From Beta vulgaris subsp. vulgaris (Eukaryota; Streptophyta; Magnoliopsida; Caryophyllales; Amaranthaceae), in assembly GCF_026745355.1 (NCBI RefSeq), contig NC_079210.1, positions 3,811,751 through 3,875,750 on the forward strand: a stretch of 64,000 nt of DNA, read 5' to 3'. Both the position numbers and the translations under genes were made by a program. The notes below the pieces were generated by a model. That model ran no database searches and was not told where the DNA came from. It worked only from the letters and a program-made list of their open reading frames with translations. Numbering within the stretch: the stretch's first letter is position 1; the number at the start of each line of letters is the position of its first letter. Of this stretch, positions 43,562 to 56,332 are shown one piece after another.

Positions 43562-43581
43562 GCTGGTGCACGTGCACCAGC
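43562..43581. repeat. Perfect 20-bp palindrome near the hAT-1 left end
   Basis: GCTGGTGCACGTGCACCAGC reads the same on both strands. It is subterminal in hAT-1, where hAT transposases bind, so it may be a binding site. It contains CACGTG. No equivalent palindrome was seen at the right end. Confidence 0.7.
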
Positions 43582-44280
43582 AATAATAATAAAAAATCAA
43601 AAAATCACGCACGATTTGTTTTCCCAGTAGACACTCAACATCGTTCTTTTCTCTCACCTCACAATCGCAGACCTCTACCTTTCTCTCTCATAAAATCTCA
43701 AACCTTCTGGCTGGTGGCTTGACTGGCTTCGTCCGGCGGCCTTACCGGCGGCGCCTTTGTGGACTAATAGTCTTGAACCTCCTGGTGGTTCATCCTTCGT
43801 GGGCGATTTGTGGCTTTGTATCGCCATTCGCCATTGAGTGTTGACGTCCTTGACGATTCGCCGACGTGCAGCCGCAAAAGTGGTCGGAATTCGTTCCTTG
43901 GTGGACGGACAACTTCCAAGAATCGTGAATCTGCTCTAGGTACATCTTAATCTACTCAAGTTGTTTGATTTCTTGTTTTACTTTATAGATTAGGTTTATC
44001 AATTTCATGAGAATTGAAAAATAAATTTCAATTTCAGTTGTTATGGGTGTTATATATCAGATTATGTAATGTAGAATTGTTATAAATGGTGATTTTGTTA
44101 TTGTATTTTGATTTGTGTGTTATTGGTACTTGATAATTGAAATTACATTATATTTGAATTGGGTGTTATCACTTTATTGCTAATTTTGTTGATGATAGTT
44201 TATGGTCTATGACAAATTGGCATATGTTTCATTTGGTGAGATACATCAAATTTAGTTCAATTGTTACTTGATTTTCAAAT

Positions 44281-45711
44281 TTGATAATGAAGAGAAAACT
44301 TACTCCAAATAAAATGCAAAACATTGCTAGTTTCTTCACTAAGAAAAATCCAACTCCAAATTCTCCTCCACATCCAACACAAAGTGAACAAATTTTGTCT
44401 CCTCAACTAGCAAGCGAACAACATTCCTCTCCATCACACAATTCAATTCAAATTCCCCTCAAAATTCTCCTCAAAATTCCCCTCATAATTCCCCTCCAAA
44501 TTCCCCTCATAATTCCCCTCATAATTCCCTTCATAATCCTACTAGCGCTCCGATCTTTGGTCAAAGACTAAGTGAAATTGATTGTGCCAATCTTCCACAA
44601 GACCCAGATTGAGGAGAAAGATGAGTGATTTCCATAAAAATGATAGAGATTTAGTGAGGAGAACTTACATTGAGAGAAAACCTTGTCAACCCAAAGACTT
44701 TCTATTTCCTCAAACACTTATTGCACAAAAAAAAGTCGATTTGTTGCCAAGTGGTTTGAAACATGGAGTTGGCTTGAGTATAGTGTGGAAAAGGATGCTG
44801 CCTATTGTTTCATTTGTTATTTATTCAAGGATGAGAATGCAATTGGAGGTGATGCTTTTGTTAGTGGGGGTTTCAAATCTTGGAATAGATTAGATACGAT
44901 AAAAAATCATGTCGGGAAACACACGAGTGCTCACAACAAAGCAGTGATAGCCATGGATTTATTCAAGAAACAAAATCAAGTATCTCCTCTGCCTTGTCAA
45001 AACAAACAAAGGAAACTATGGGTGCTTATAGGAAGCAACTTGAAGCTTCGATTGAAACTATACAATGGCTTCTACTCCAAGGATTATCTTTCCGTGGTCA
45101 TGATGAAAAAGAAAGTTCCTTGAGAAGAGGTAACTTCATTTCATTGTTGACTCTTCTTTCAAAAAAAGATCCTGAATATTCAAAAGTTGTTTTTAAAAAT
45201 GCTCCTGGTAATTGTCAACTTACTTCTCCAATTGTCCAAAAAGATATCATAAATGCATGTGCAAAAGAGACAACTAAAGCAATCATTAAAGATATTGATG
45301 GTGGTTTCTTTACTATCTGGCTGATGAGTCTGCTGATGTTTCTGATAAGGAACAAATGGCTCTTTGTTTGAGATATGTGAACAAAAAGGGAGAAGTTTGG
45401 GAGCGTTTACTTGGTATTGTGCATGTTTCCATACTACTTCTTTGACTCTTAAAACTGCTATAGAGTCATTGTTGATGGAGTATTCTTTGTCTTTTCTCAA
45501 GTACGAGGTCAGGGTTATGATGGGGCAAGTAATATGCAAGGTTCAATTAATGGCCTTAAGACTCTAATACAGAATGAATGTAAACAAGCATACTTTGTCC
45601 ACTGTTTTGCTCACCAACTTCAGTTGACTCAAGTTGCACTTGCTAAAAAAAACTCTGATTGTGCTTGGTTATTTGCTGATGTACTTGCACCTATCTTGAA
45701 CTTTGTGGGAG
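44281..45711 (+). pseudogene. hAT-1 transposase, 5' part (TTF-type zinc finger and DUF4371)
   Basis: The start MKRKLTPNKMQNIASFF is followed by a Ser/Pro/Asn-rich tail (44350-44540) that changes frame near 44455. The TTF-type zinc finger region spans 44600-44960 (FVAKWFETWSWLEY, DAAYCFICYLF, HVGKHTSAHN). DUF4371 runs from about 45040 (LRRGNFISLLTLLSKKDPEY). Core pieces are spread over frames: ADESADVSDKEQMAL near 45325-45360 and QGYDGASNMQG near 45510-45545, which carry the catalytic Asp residues, then YFVHCFAHQLQLTQVA at 45590-45640. Frame changes near 45110, 45310 and 45495. The protein is of the ZMYM-like hAT type. Coding sequence stops at the solo LTR border. Confidence 0.85.
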
Positions 45712-47369
45712 TGTTATTTCCCTAGGAACACTACAAGAGGGGGGGTGAATTGTAGGTGTAGAAATAAACGTAACTTTTTGCGGAAATTAAAACTTAAACG
45801 AATAAACAAGTTAAAGGAACACAAGAGATTTTTACGAGGAAAAACTTCTTGGGCCCAACAAGAAGAAACAACCTCGACCACTAGGGATTTTAAACTCAAC
45901 ACTTTCACTAATTAGGCCAAACAACTCTGTTACAACCTAATTCTAACTCGAGCCCTACCTTGAGTTCCTAACCTCAAGTTCCTGAACCACTGTTCCCTTA
46001 ACAGCAGTTCCTCTCAACTTCACTCGAAGTTTTCTCACACATACAAGCTTCACTCAAAGCCTTTCTCTTACAGAACTTCACTCAAAGTTCCCTTACCCCA
46101 AAAACCAAAATACAATTGATCGAAATAAGCTTAGTGGAATTAGAGTAAGAAGGCAAAGAACAAATGGCTATTATGAGAGAATGAAGGCACTGACACTTAA
46201 TAAGTTAAACTCACTTAATTACTTAGTCAGACACAATTTGGAACTTATCTAGACTTCTATATTTATAGTGTTAATCATGAAGAACGTGGGATTAATGTTA
46301 GAGTACACGTTTTAATCCATTTACCCATGATGTTCCTTCCCCTAAGGAACACGTTTTACATCATGTCCCATGATCCCATGAACTATAAATGAACGTGGAT
46401 AAAATGCAGCCATTACTCCTAAATAATAGGAGTTCCTTCAACATTATCCGAAAATCAGTTTTTATAAACTCTTTTTATCTTTAAATCTGAATTTCTAATC
46501 TTTAAGAAAATAATATCTTTGAAATAAAATCTTTCTAACAACCGGATATTTATTTTCTTATTTTCCGAAAAATAAAATCTTTTCCAAAACAGATTTTCTT
46601 TTTAAAACTGATTTTATCATTTGAAATTAGAAATAACTAATTTCCTATAATCTAGGCATGACTTACTCCATTATTTTTTAATCGTTATACTAAGTACACG
46701 CCTAAGTCTAGTTCCTTATATTAGTTCAGTTCCTTTAACATATTTACTAAGTGCCACTGAGTTTGTTCCTTACAGAGGAACAAACGCTTCATTCTCAAAT
46801 ATTCTGCCACAGTTCCTTACCATTCTTTCTTTGTTCCTTTACATTGGAACTAGAAAATAAAACGCCTAGCTTCTATTATTCTTGATCCAATGCTTGCTCC
46901 AGTATCAACATAGAAACTTCTTTACTTAGCCTTTGAAATCCTCTCTTGACTTCTTCATTGACTTTGTATTCTCCCAGTTCCTTGCATTGATACCTTAGAC
47001 ACCATACACTTAAATAATTCATTAGTTCACTACTTAGTTTGTTCCTTTCACTACTAGAAATAGAGTACTTTCTCAACACAATTGTCTCAACACTTTACTT
47101 AAGTGTTAAATATTATTAATAAATCGCGTATTTTCTCAACGCTTTTTTGTGTTGCAGTATTTCTCATCACATAAAAGCGTCGAGAATTAATTATCACGTG
47201 CCCACCACATGTCAACCTAAACCGCGCTACTTTCAATCTTTTTGATGAAAAAATTCTCTCTCCTAACCGCGTATTAGGCGGTAACCATTACCCACGTAAG
47301 TAGGGGAATACTCGCTCGAGTTTGAGCAAATTCTCAACCGTATCTCACGGTTTGCACCGTGCTTGAATT

Positions 47370-47600
47370 TGCTAGGGTGAGCAAATTGATCTTCATATTC
47401 AAGGTTAATGCTTTTTGAGCAAATTCTTCATAGTCAAGGTTAATGTTTTTTGAGCAAATTCTGCAAATTACAGGTGACACAATTCTGGAATTTCAAGCTG
47501 CTAATTGACGCAAACTCCATACTCGATCGGTTGATTTTCTTCTGCAAATTACTCAAGGTCAGTGCTTTTGAGCAAATTCTTCACATTTTGTTGTTTATGA
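47370..47600. repeat. Short repeats in CACTA-3 (TTTTTGAGCAAATTC units)
   Basis: CAAGGTTAATGCTTTTTGAG and close variants occur near 47400 and 47437, and CAAGGTCAGTGCTTTTGAGC near 47557, each followed by CAAATTCT. They lie in a leader-like part of the element. Confidence 0.6.
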
Positions 47601-49219
47601 AATGAAAAAAGTTCCTGATTTATCCCAACTCTCATTCAATTAGTTCCGACGAAGTGATAAATACCCTAATTTCCATATCTTCTTTTGTCCACGCAACAAC
47701 TAAGTGATATTTTTGGGAATTTTGTTGAAATTCAATGGGCTTTCTGTGACCTTATGCTATTTTTTGTTTCTAGGTTGTATTTGCACTAGATTTGTGTGAT
47801 GCGGGTAGTTCATTGATTAGGTGTTCGACCTTTTGCCTGCAAGCATTCCCTATTTTTTAGTTATGGGCATACGTCAGTTCTTAAGAAATACTAACATCTA
47901 CAAATTCTATTCTCTCCCCTTATCTTCTTTCCTATTGGCAAGAAGTTCAGATCCTTTTTGGTTGCAGACTGCAGAAGCAAGGAAGGGGAGCAGGGGAGCA
48001 AAGCATAGCAATGGTTGGAGAGCCTTGATTACTCTAAAATTCTGAATGGGGAATCATGTAAGTAGCATAGCCATGTTTTTTTTTTTTTTACTTTAGACCC
48101 TTTATTACACGAACAAGGATAAGACAGAAGCAGCAATTTGTGATCTTCTGGTGGTTTAATTTATATTTACCGCTATATACATCTGCAAAATGCTCGCTTA
48201 GATTGTGCTAGTAGTTTTAAATTTCGTGTTGTTCGTAGCAGATTGAATGTGAGCTGATTGGCTTCGTCAAAGCTCTATCTTTTTCTTTTACTTTTTCCTT
48301 CACATCCCTATTCTCGTCCTTATAGCTATGGTTATCAGTTGTGTCCATAGCTTCATCATTTTGTTTCCTCTTTAACCCATACCAATTCCTTGGGCCATAG
48401 GAAGGAACTATAATGTGATGTTGTAACTCCTTTCACTTGCATTATCTTTATTAACTGATTCTAGTCTTATCTATTTTTTTATTTTAACCTTCAACAACAC
48501 ATGAAAACTGGGAATATCTTACAATTGCTTTCTAGTTTGTAGCTCTTGTTTGATTTTGTAATGTTTTGATAGGTAAGGAAAATAGAACTTCAAGTTCAAA
48601 GCATCAAGATGTATAATGGTCCTGTCTTATATCATCATACTTAGAGCAAACAAAATGTTATCGATTTAAGCTTCTCATCATCAACATGTTTCAGTGACTT
48701 TTAAGTTGTTGAAGTATGAGTGTGAGATGTTGGCTCACTGTTTTTGTGCATTAGAAGAATCCATTACTTGATTTGAATTGTTTCCTGCTGCTTTGTTCTC
48801 TGGGTATTATCTACTTGATTTGAATTGTTTCCTGCTGATTTAGTTAAGTTGATCCATGCTTAGTTATAAGTACTAATTAAACTGAATATGTCATCTAGAT
48901 CTTTCCATAATAATCTCAATCATTTGTTTGTCGTTTAAAGCCTCTACATTCTCCTGAGAAGATCTATTTGTCTTTGCTAATTACTAGTGTAATGATGATT
49001 GTTTCCACCCTGTCTTGAGTAATCATAGTCTCTTGTTTTACTCTTTCACCCCACCTTTAGCTAATTTTTGCTTCTTGTTTAATGATCAGCTGCAATGGAA
49101 TACCATTGTCAATAGTCAAATTAAATTACTTAGATTATGTGTAATCTTCAACTCCTACTTTGATCTTTTTGTAAGTGATCTTCTGAGTGCTTTGCAGGAT
49201 ATCAGGCATTATAATTAAT

Positions 49220-49356
49220 GGGGAATGAGCATCCACTGTAATTATTGGAAACACGGGAGCATCCTCAACTGCATTCGAAGGTGGACATCTGGATTACTAC
49301 TACTTGAAGATTTCTTTGAATAGGCTAAGACAGGGGAATGAGCATCCACTGTAATT
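49220..49356. repeat. 24-bp direct repeat in CACTA-3
   Basis: A segment starting GGGGAATGAGCATCCACTGT occurs at 49220-49243 and again at 49333-49356, identical over 24 bp. Confidence 0.8.
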
Positions 49357-50519
49357 TTCGGCAGCTTTTCAGATCGGTGATCCTTTACCATAGCGGGTAA
49401 GCTAGAGTGTCTAAAAGTTTCATCGAGTAGATTGCTATTTTTGTTATGCTGTCCCCCTTGCTATATTGATGAATGACTATCATTCTTCTCACCTTCTATT
49501 TTTGTCACTTCTACTCTGTGCTTGCTCGGCTGCATGTAGCCTGATTGTGTGGCTCTATTTCTGAGAACATGAAAATATTCCATATAAGGTCATGATGTAG
49601 GTTTTGTGCAGTAATGATATTAGAAGATCCTGAATGTTAGAGAAGATCATGTACTAGTTCGATTATAGGAATCCAATCAGTCAAAGATGGACATGTATTA
49701 TTGTACTAGTTACAACTGTATACACAACACTTAATGATCATCTACATAGCATAGTAAAGCACAATAATTTTTTACAGTATTAGAATAAAGGTACCAATTG
49801 TAGTAGGATCTTTGTGTGGAGCAAATTTGAAGAAAAGCTCTTTTGGATTGCAAACCATGAGCTATTTAGCATCATAAAAAATTACAATAGAGAAGAGGAA
49901 GGAGCATACACATGTTTGACTCTCTTATTCCTAATGACAGAATCATGATACTGGCCACCATCATAATTGTCATCCTGAAATCAGAGGAAAATATGTTTCA
50001 AGTAAACAAACTTCAAATAAACCGAATATGATTAATTTTTCAGATATATGGGATTTGCTTTATTAGAAGTAGCGATGAGGACAAGCCATATATCATACTA
50101 AAAGAATATAGTCACGAGCTTTTTTTAATGTATTTGTTTCCCTATTAATTAATGTATTCATTTCTCCCATTTCCATTTCTGTGCTAGAATAGTTAGCTAG
50201 AATACTTGGCACCAGAAACTCTAGAACTTAGAGAGCTAATAAGGGCTAGTAACCTCTATAAACCGGTGCAATACAGTGGTTATTAAAGCAGTCAGAATAT
50301 AGTGGTTATTAATTACCATTATTAGCAATGCAAATTAAATTACTCTCTCTGTTTAATACTCACTACTGTTTGGTTTTCTTTGGAGAAGCATAATCAGCTT
50401 TGTTGTCGAATTGATATCTATGAAGACAAGTTCGATGTACAATCACTGCGTCCAAGTGCTTTTTGTATAAGATAAATGTCATATAGTATTTCGCTGGCTT
50501 ATAAAGAGACCATAGTCTA

Positions 50520-50697
50520 TTCTCTTTTCATTTGCTTCTGGAAATTTGTTGAAGCTGGAGCAAAGCTGTATCTAACAGGACCAAACACAACCAAATATAA
50601 AGTAATTTGTTCGGCTAAATCTCGACTTTCCAATTCAGACTCGGGATGGCCAACCAATGTGAAATTTGATGCAAAGGAGGAGGTTATAATCACAGGT
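50520..50697 (+). pseudogene. Exon-like open segment in CACTA-3, family not recognised
   Basis: An open segment, part of an 86-codon frame, encodes KFVEAGAKLYLTGPNTTKYK and then a Trp-Pro-containing part (SGWPTNVKFDAKEEVIITG). It ends exactly at a good splice donor (CACAG then GTATGA). Amino-acid use looks like a real protein, unlike the rest of the element. I do not recognise it. It could be a captured host exon or part of a lost transposon gene. Confidence 0.35.
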
Positions 50698-52899
50698 ATG
50701 AACTCATACTTTGTTTTTACTAATTCAATAATGTGAAAGTGAATCGGGATTTCTTTTTTTCTCTACATATCTGGATATTGTATTTGGCAAGTACCATTCT
50801 GCCAAAATTTCTTCTTCTGCCATAATTTTCTGTAGTTTTCTACAGCCATGACTCTGTAGTTTGAATTGATTCTTTGTGTAGATAAGGAATGTAGGACGAC
50901 TTAATTAATTCAACTCTGCCATGATGATGTTGTATGTTTATATGTTACCTTGGTGCTACATTTTCATATGGAAAAGAGTGCTTAAAGATAGTAGTGTCTC
51001 AAATTTTTTTTGTGATATAAAATACTGAATCCTAAGTTCACAACCAAGTGAACCTCCACTTTCAAGTAGCCAATAGCATTTATGGCATTGTGAGCCAGAT
51101 CTAGAAATGATATACTAAGCATAAGACCCGCAACGAAGCCCTACATGATTTAACATAAGCCTCAGGAATTATAATTTCCTTAACAGAGATGCAGAATGAC
51201 TAATATTTCATTGTTAGCACAAGGTCATATCCTAGACAAGCCTTCAAAGCATGTAATTTATAGAGTTAATTTGGTTGATATGATTATTTGCTGCCAAAAA
51301 ATGCTGGATCACTGCCAGTTCCCTATTCTTCCAATTTTTCTGGTGTGGGGATTGTGAGGGCCGATTTGCCTAGTTGTTCTGCTGAAAGAAACTATATGAG
51401 TTAATGGGACCAAAAGTGTTATGGAGATATATCAAGTTGCAGACTTTTCTAATGGTCTGGTTGACTGATTGCTGCCATGGTATACGCAGAGGAGCTACGA
51501 ATTGAATCTCATTTTTGTGGCTGTTGGTGAATGTTCTTAGACTATAGGGAATTAAATCTCATTTTTAAGTACTTCCCCTTGGTCTCTTTGTTATATCCTT
51601 TAGTATTTATCAAAAGAAAGAAAGAATATGAACTTAGGTGGGCATTGTGACTTGTGAAGACTTCGTCCTGTCCTGGTATTCCTTTATAATCTTGTTTAAC
51701 CAAAATAGCACTTACTTTTGGGGAAATTGATGACTCACTACTTGATGGACTTGATTAGTTTGTCCCTTATGCTTCTGGATTTCTGTTACTTGATACACAA
51801 AATATGGCATCTAGTGAGTCAAAGATTCTTCAATAAAGCTACCTTATCTAACATCCAAGCACTTTGGTTTTTCAATTGATTCAATGAAATATAATTCTAG
51901 TTCGGTAAGGCTAATAAAATTTAATGAGTAAACAAACTTCTATCAAGGATTTTCCTTGGTTCTGTAGCCTTCCTTATTAAGGTTCTTTTAAAACCAGATA
52001 AATTAGTTTTGTTTGGGAAATTGACGATTGAACAAATGTAATACTCAAGCCTACTTCATCCCCATCTCCACTTATCTCTTTTTGATTCTAGAACTTGGAG
52101 CAAACACATGTTGAAAAAGTTGTTAAATCTCCCTTATTCAATTTAACTAAGACAAAGTGTTGGCGCTCCTTGTCATGGATTATTTCATCTTCTCACAGCT
52201 ATGTTTCTTCTTTCTCCAATTTCTGATTTCCTCTATCTTCTGTCTTCTTCTTCTTCAACACAGCTTCTATCTTATATGTGCAAGCGTCTTGGTGTTCAAT
52301 GAAGCTTTCAACTCTATAAGAATAGGAAGATTTAGACAATAAGATTTAGAGAACAAAAAGGAAAATGGAATTAGTCAAATTCATAATAAGTTAAACTAAA
52401 TTCATAATAAGTTAAAACTGAATAGTTTCCTAGTGCAACTGTGTAAGTGGTGGATGTTATAAAAAGGTACAACAAAGTGGGTTTTATTTAAAAGCCATCT
52501 TCATTTCATGGTTTGTCTCTATGTTGAGGAACTCGTAGTAGAGACAAGGAGAGGAAAAACAAGGTAGAGTAGTGTTATTAATGGGCTTACAACATGACAT
52601 GTTAAAGCAAAATATCAATCATTTACGGAAACATACATTATACAACACCCCAAAATATATATAATCTAGGATCATATCTCAAAGATCATAATTCAGCCAT
52701 ATTACTGTAAGTTAGAAGTTATGAATCCATATCTTCATTTTCACAACTGTCCCTCGAAAATGGATGCTAGACATTAAATTTTGCTTTTGGCATGGATACT
52801 TCTGGTGATATACATGTAGAATTATAGCTTCCAAGTCTTCGGTTAGCACACTTACTAATGAAATATACTATGAAATCTAAGATTGGTTGATGATCAAGT

Positions 52900-53193
52900 T
52901 CAATCTGGGTGGTTAGAATTATTAGGTGTTTTAATGGAGCAAAATTGAAAGATGTTTCTCGTGGTTTACTATGTGTCAATGTGAATGATTTCTCTTTGCC
53001 TCTGCAGGCTGCTGCTGAAGCAAATACTTTTTTTTTTGTTGAGTTGCTTAGTGGATTTAGGGATAATTTCTGCCAGCAACTTCACAATAGTGTTGTTGGA
53101 CAGCAGGGAACATCTTTTAACTGTTGCAGAGAGCATATTATGCAGCAATTTTTAACTTTACTTGAGTCATATTTTTTCTTTCGCAGATTCTAA
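52900..53193 (+). other. Second exon-like open segment in CACTA-3, weak
   Basis: After an acceptor-like TTTGCCTCTGCAG an open stretch encodes AAAEANTFFFVELLSGFRDN and then a Gln/Cys-rich part. It is open to 53193 but has no family features and could be chance. Confidence 0.25.
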
Positions 53194-54072
53194 GGGTGAA
53201 CTTCAATTGATGAGCGGTTCAATTCAACCCATAGACGATTGACACAGTCGTGGTGTTAGGTACCATGTGCATTTTAATGAGTTCCACCAACCAATTAGAA
53301 AAGATTACTTATGTCATTATTCTTTGTTTTTTTTTCAAGGTTCAAGATGATGGTGAAGGAAAAGAAGCCAAGGATCCATCAAATTAGTACAACTCATAAA
53401 GATATTAATGATTTGAAAAGGCCTTGTAAAAGATATATTTCTTTTGTTATATTTTTTTTTTGTAAGGTTTGAAGAAGTTGATAGTAGACATTATATAAAT
53501 GACTTATTTTATTTGCGGTGAAACATAATATTTTAGTGTATTTAATCATTAATAATATTATATACTAGTCATTTCTACCTAAATATTTTTTATTGGAAAA
53601 TCGCTTAATTATAATATATTATATTTGATCCATATCCAATTAAATAGTGGTTATTATTATTACTGATTATAAACTCATGCATTCTACTGTTTGTAGATGT
53701 TTTTTCTAGGCTAAAATCTCGACACTTTTTCGTGTTGAGAGTTCTTTTGGCTCCAAAAATTTATTTGTGGAGGTAAAATAATCTTGACGCTGGAATGTGT
53801 CTAGAGCATATTTCGAGACGCATAAAAGCGTTGAGAAACTCAACACAAAATAGCGTCACAAGTCATAACTGGACGCAGCTTTGGGTTGAGAATATCAACG
53901 CATGAAAGCGTCGAGAATTCTCCACGCCTAAAATCTCGACGCTTTTACATTGCGTTGAGAATCAATTTCTCAACACTTTTTTCCGTCCAAAATATTGAGG
54001 AAAAGCGTTGAGAAAACACTCTTTTTCTAGTAGTGTTTGTTTCTTTGTCATTATCAAAACTAGGGTTCAACA

Positions 54073-55198
54073 GGGAGGCTCACCGAAGAGGAAATAATTT
54101 CTTTGTGAAAATCAAGCTCAAAGAATTGTGGAAGCATTGTCCTTAGGTGAACTTGAAATAGGGTCGAATTTGAATCAAGAACGTGGGTTAGGTAGACCTT
54201 GTGACACTCATTGGGGATCTCATTTCAAAACAATATTGAATGTGCTTGATTTATATCCTTCAATCCTTGGGTTGCTTGATGACATTGCAGAAGTCTCTAA
54301 TGCACTTGATTCTAACAAAGCACAAACTATTACAAATTTGTTGATGTCTTTTGATTTTGTGTTTGTGGCGCATTTGATGGTTGGTATCTTTGGGATAACA
54401 AATAACTTGAATGTGGCATTACAAAAACATGATCAAGACATTGTAAATGCAATGTGAATGCTTGATGTAACCAAGATTAATTTGCAAGAGATAAGAGATG
54501 AAGGATGGGATTCTCATATGGAGAAGGTGATTTCTTTTATGGCTAAGTATGACATTGAGGTTCCTAGCATGGAGGGGAAATATGTTATCCCAAAGAGAAG
54601 GTTGTTTAGAGGTAAGGGCCTGCAAGTGTCAAATTTACATCATTTTCGAGTGGAAGTTTTCTTGAGTGTCATTGATCTTCAGTTGCAAGAACTTGATAAT
54701 CGATTCCCCGAGATAAGTAAAGATTTACTTGTGTGTATGTCTTGTTTGAATCCAACGAATCGGTTTGCTTTGTTTGATAAAGCAAAATTGATTGAACTTG
54801 CAAAATTCTATCCAAATGAATTTTCAAGTTCAAAAATGATATTCTTTAACCATACACTTCAGAATTTTATTGTTGGTATGAGAAAAGATGAAAGGTTTTG
54901 GAATTTGAAGACTCTTAGTGAGCTTTCAATGAAACTTGTGGAGACGGGATTGTCAAAAACTCACGATAGGGTCTACTTGCTTTTAAAATTGGTGTTACTT
55001 CTCCCCGTTGCAACGGCAAGTGTGGAAAGGGTATTTTCTGGAATGACACAAGTGAAAGACAAATTGCGTAATAGTATGGGAGATCAAATGTTTGATTGTT
55101 TGATTACTTATTTAGAGAATGATTTGTTTTTGAATGTTAGCATGAATGATATTGTAAATCGATATCAAAACATGAAAACTCGTCGCGAGCAATTATAA
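54073..55198 (+). pseudogene. hAT-1 transposase, 3' part with hAT dimerisation domain
   Basis: Resumes after the 5-bp duplication GGGAG, in the ZMYM-like hAT order: GRPCDTHWGSHFKTILNVL, SILGLLDDIAEVSNAL, then a stop at 54455-54457. A 246-codon open stretch (54458-55198) follows with FLSVIDLQLQELDNRFPE and the C-terminal dimerisation block LLLPVATASVERVFS, where the catalytic Glu is kept, then LRNSMGDQMFDCLITYLE. The TAA at 55196-55198 is the likely original stop. One stop and the nested insertion prevent expression of a full protein. Confidence 0.88.
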
Positions 55199-55423
55199 TC
55201 ATTTTTACTAGTATTTGGTTGTATTTTGTAGTATAATTTGGATATTTGGTTTTTTTTAGTACTATCTGATTGTATTTTGTATAATTATTGGTTATATATT
55301 TATTTTCTTTTCGATTGAAATTTAGTTTTGAGTATTTTTTATTAAAAATTATTTTGATTTAGTGAACGGTAATTGATGGTGAACCTCCATTAGGAAATTC
55401 CTGGATCCGCCACTACTTGGTCT

Positions 55424-56332
55424 CACTCTACCATCTATAGAATAATAAATAAAGGTGCAACTATGCAAAGGATCAAATTAGCACAGTCTTAATGCTTCAT
55501 ATAATATAACGAGACATTTCATGGGAACATATTGAACTTCATTTTAGCATAGCATTCAAGAATTCTAATATAAGATCATAATAACAAGTCATTATACAGC
55601 TATAGAAGTAATATATTACATATTTGCATATCTATACAAATATATTAAAAGGTATTCCTATCAACGGAACGGTACCACGTGGCACACATGTTTATTATTA
55701 TCTTATTAAAAAATATCAACAATGTATAGTTATGAGGAGTTAAACCTGTGACCTTTGAAATGAAATGTGAGAGTTTATTAACCACTAATCCACTACAATT
55801 TCAATGTTTAATGTTTCAACGTAAGACATAATAAATTCTTATAATTATATGTAACTACAAAGACATAGACAAACATTTTGATATGTAACACTTTCATTAA
55901 GGTAAAAACATTCTTTTACCCCAATTGCATTGACATTTTTACTTTATCTCCATATCCTTGGAATTTTTTTTATAAAAAAAACAGTTTATCATGCCACAAC
56001 ATCCATTTTTCAAATTCGCACTAGAAAAAAAATTACGAAAATCTAATAAAATCAATTACAAAACATAGAAGCATGAAATAGTAACATCTTTAATAATTAT
56101 AATTGCCTGAGACATCGCCTAGGCCAAAAAATAATACTAGTTCAATACTTCAAAGTTAGTCTAGTTGTAATTATTTTAGGATGAAACTCTATTAACGATA
56201 ATTGGGAGTACAAATTCTCCCTACCTTATAGTAGCACACATAACAATATAATAAATAATTAGTAAAAGATGCAGAATCATTACAAATGATGACATGCATG
56301 CATGCATGCATTCATAAATCATAAACCCTAAT
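55424..56332. other. No gene recognised
   Basis: AT-rich. Downstream flank of the RALF-like gene. A GCATGCATGCATGCAT run occurs near 56295-56310. Confidence 0.4.

Larger units (their letters stand above)
47049..54035. mobile_element. CACTA-3: 7-kb CACTA element nested in the solo LTR
   Basis: Ends CACTACTAGAAATAGAGT and TTTCTAGTAGTG, flanked by the 3-bp duplication TTT (47046-47048 and 54036-54038). Subterminal repeats of the type CTCAACGCTTTT / AAAAGCGTCGAGA recur in the first 150 bp and the last 350 bp. No transposase recognised. The inside contains exon-like pieces with splice-like borders but no known family. Probably non-autonomous and possibly carrying captured sequence. Confidence 0.92.
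45712..54072 (-). mobile_element. Solo LTR of the SIRE-like Ty1-copia family, inside the hAT-1 gene
   Basis: Begins TGTTATTTCCCTAGG and ends CTAGGGTTCAACA, the reverse of the LTR at 12436-13794. The perfect 5-bp duplication GGGAG flanks it (45707-45711 and 54073-54077). No internal retrotransposon sequence is present, so it arose by LTR-LTR recombination. It is split by CACTA-3 at 47049-54035, close to its TG end. Without that insertion it is about 1371 bp. Confidence 0.95.
43537..55415 (+). mobile_element. hAT-1: autonomous-type hAT element with disrupted transposase gene
   Basis: Ends TAGTGGCGGATTTA and TGGATCCGCCACTA (inverted TAGTGGCGGAT). The perfect 8-bp duplication CTTGGTCT flanks it (43529-43536 and 55416-55423). 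Without the solo LTR and CACTA-3 it is about 3.5 kb, with a single transposase gene on the plus strand. A perfect 20-bp palindrome sits 25 bp inside the left end (43562-43581). A probable leader exon with a GGTACATC donor lies near 43935-43950. Confidence 0.95.
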
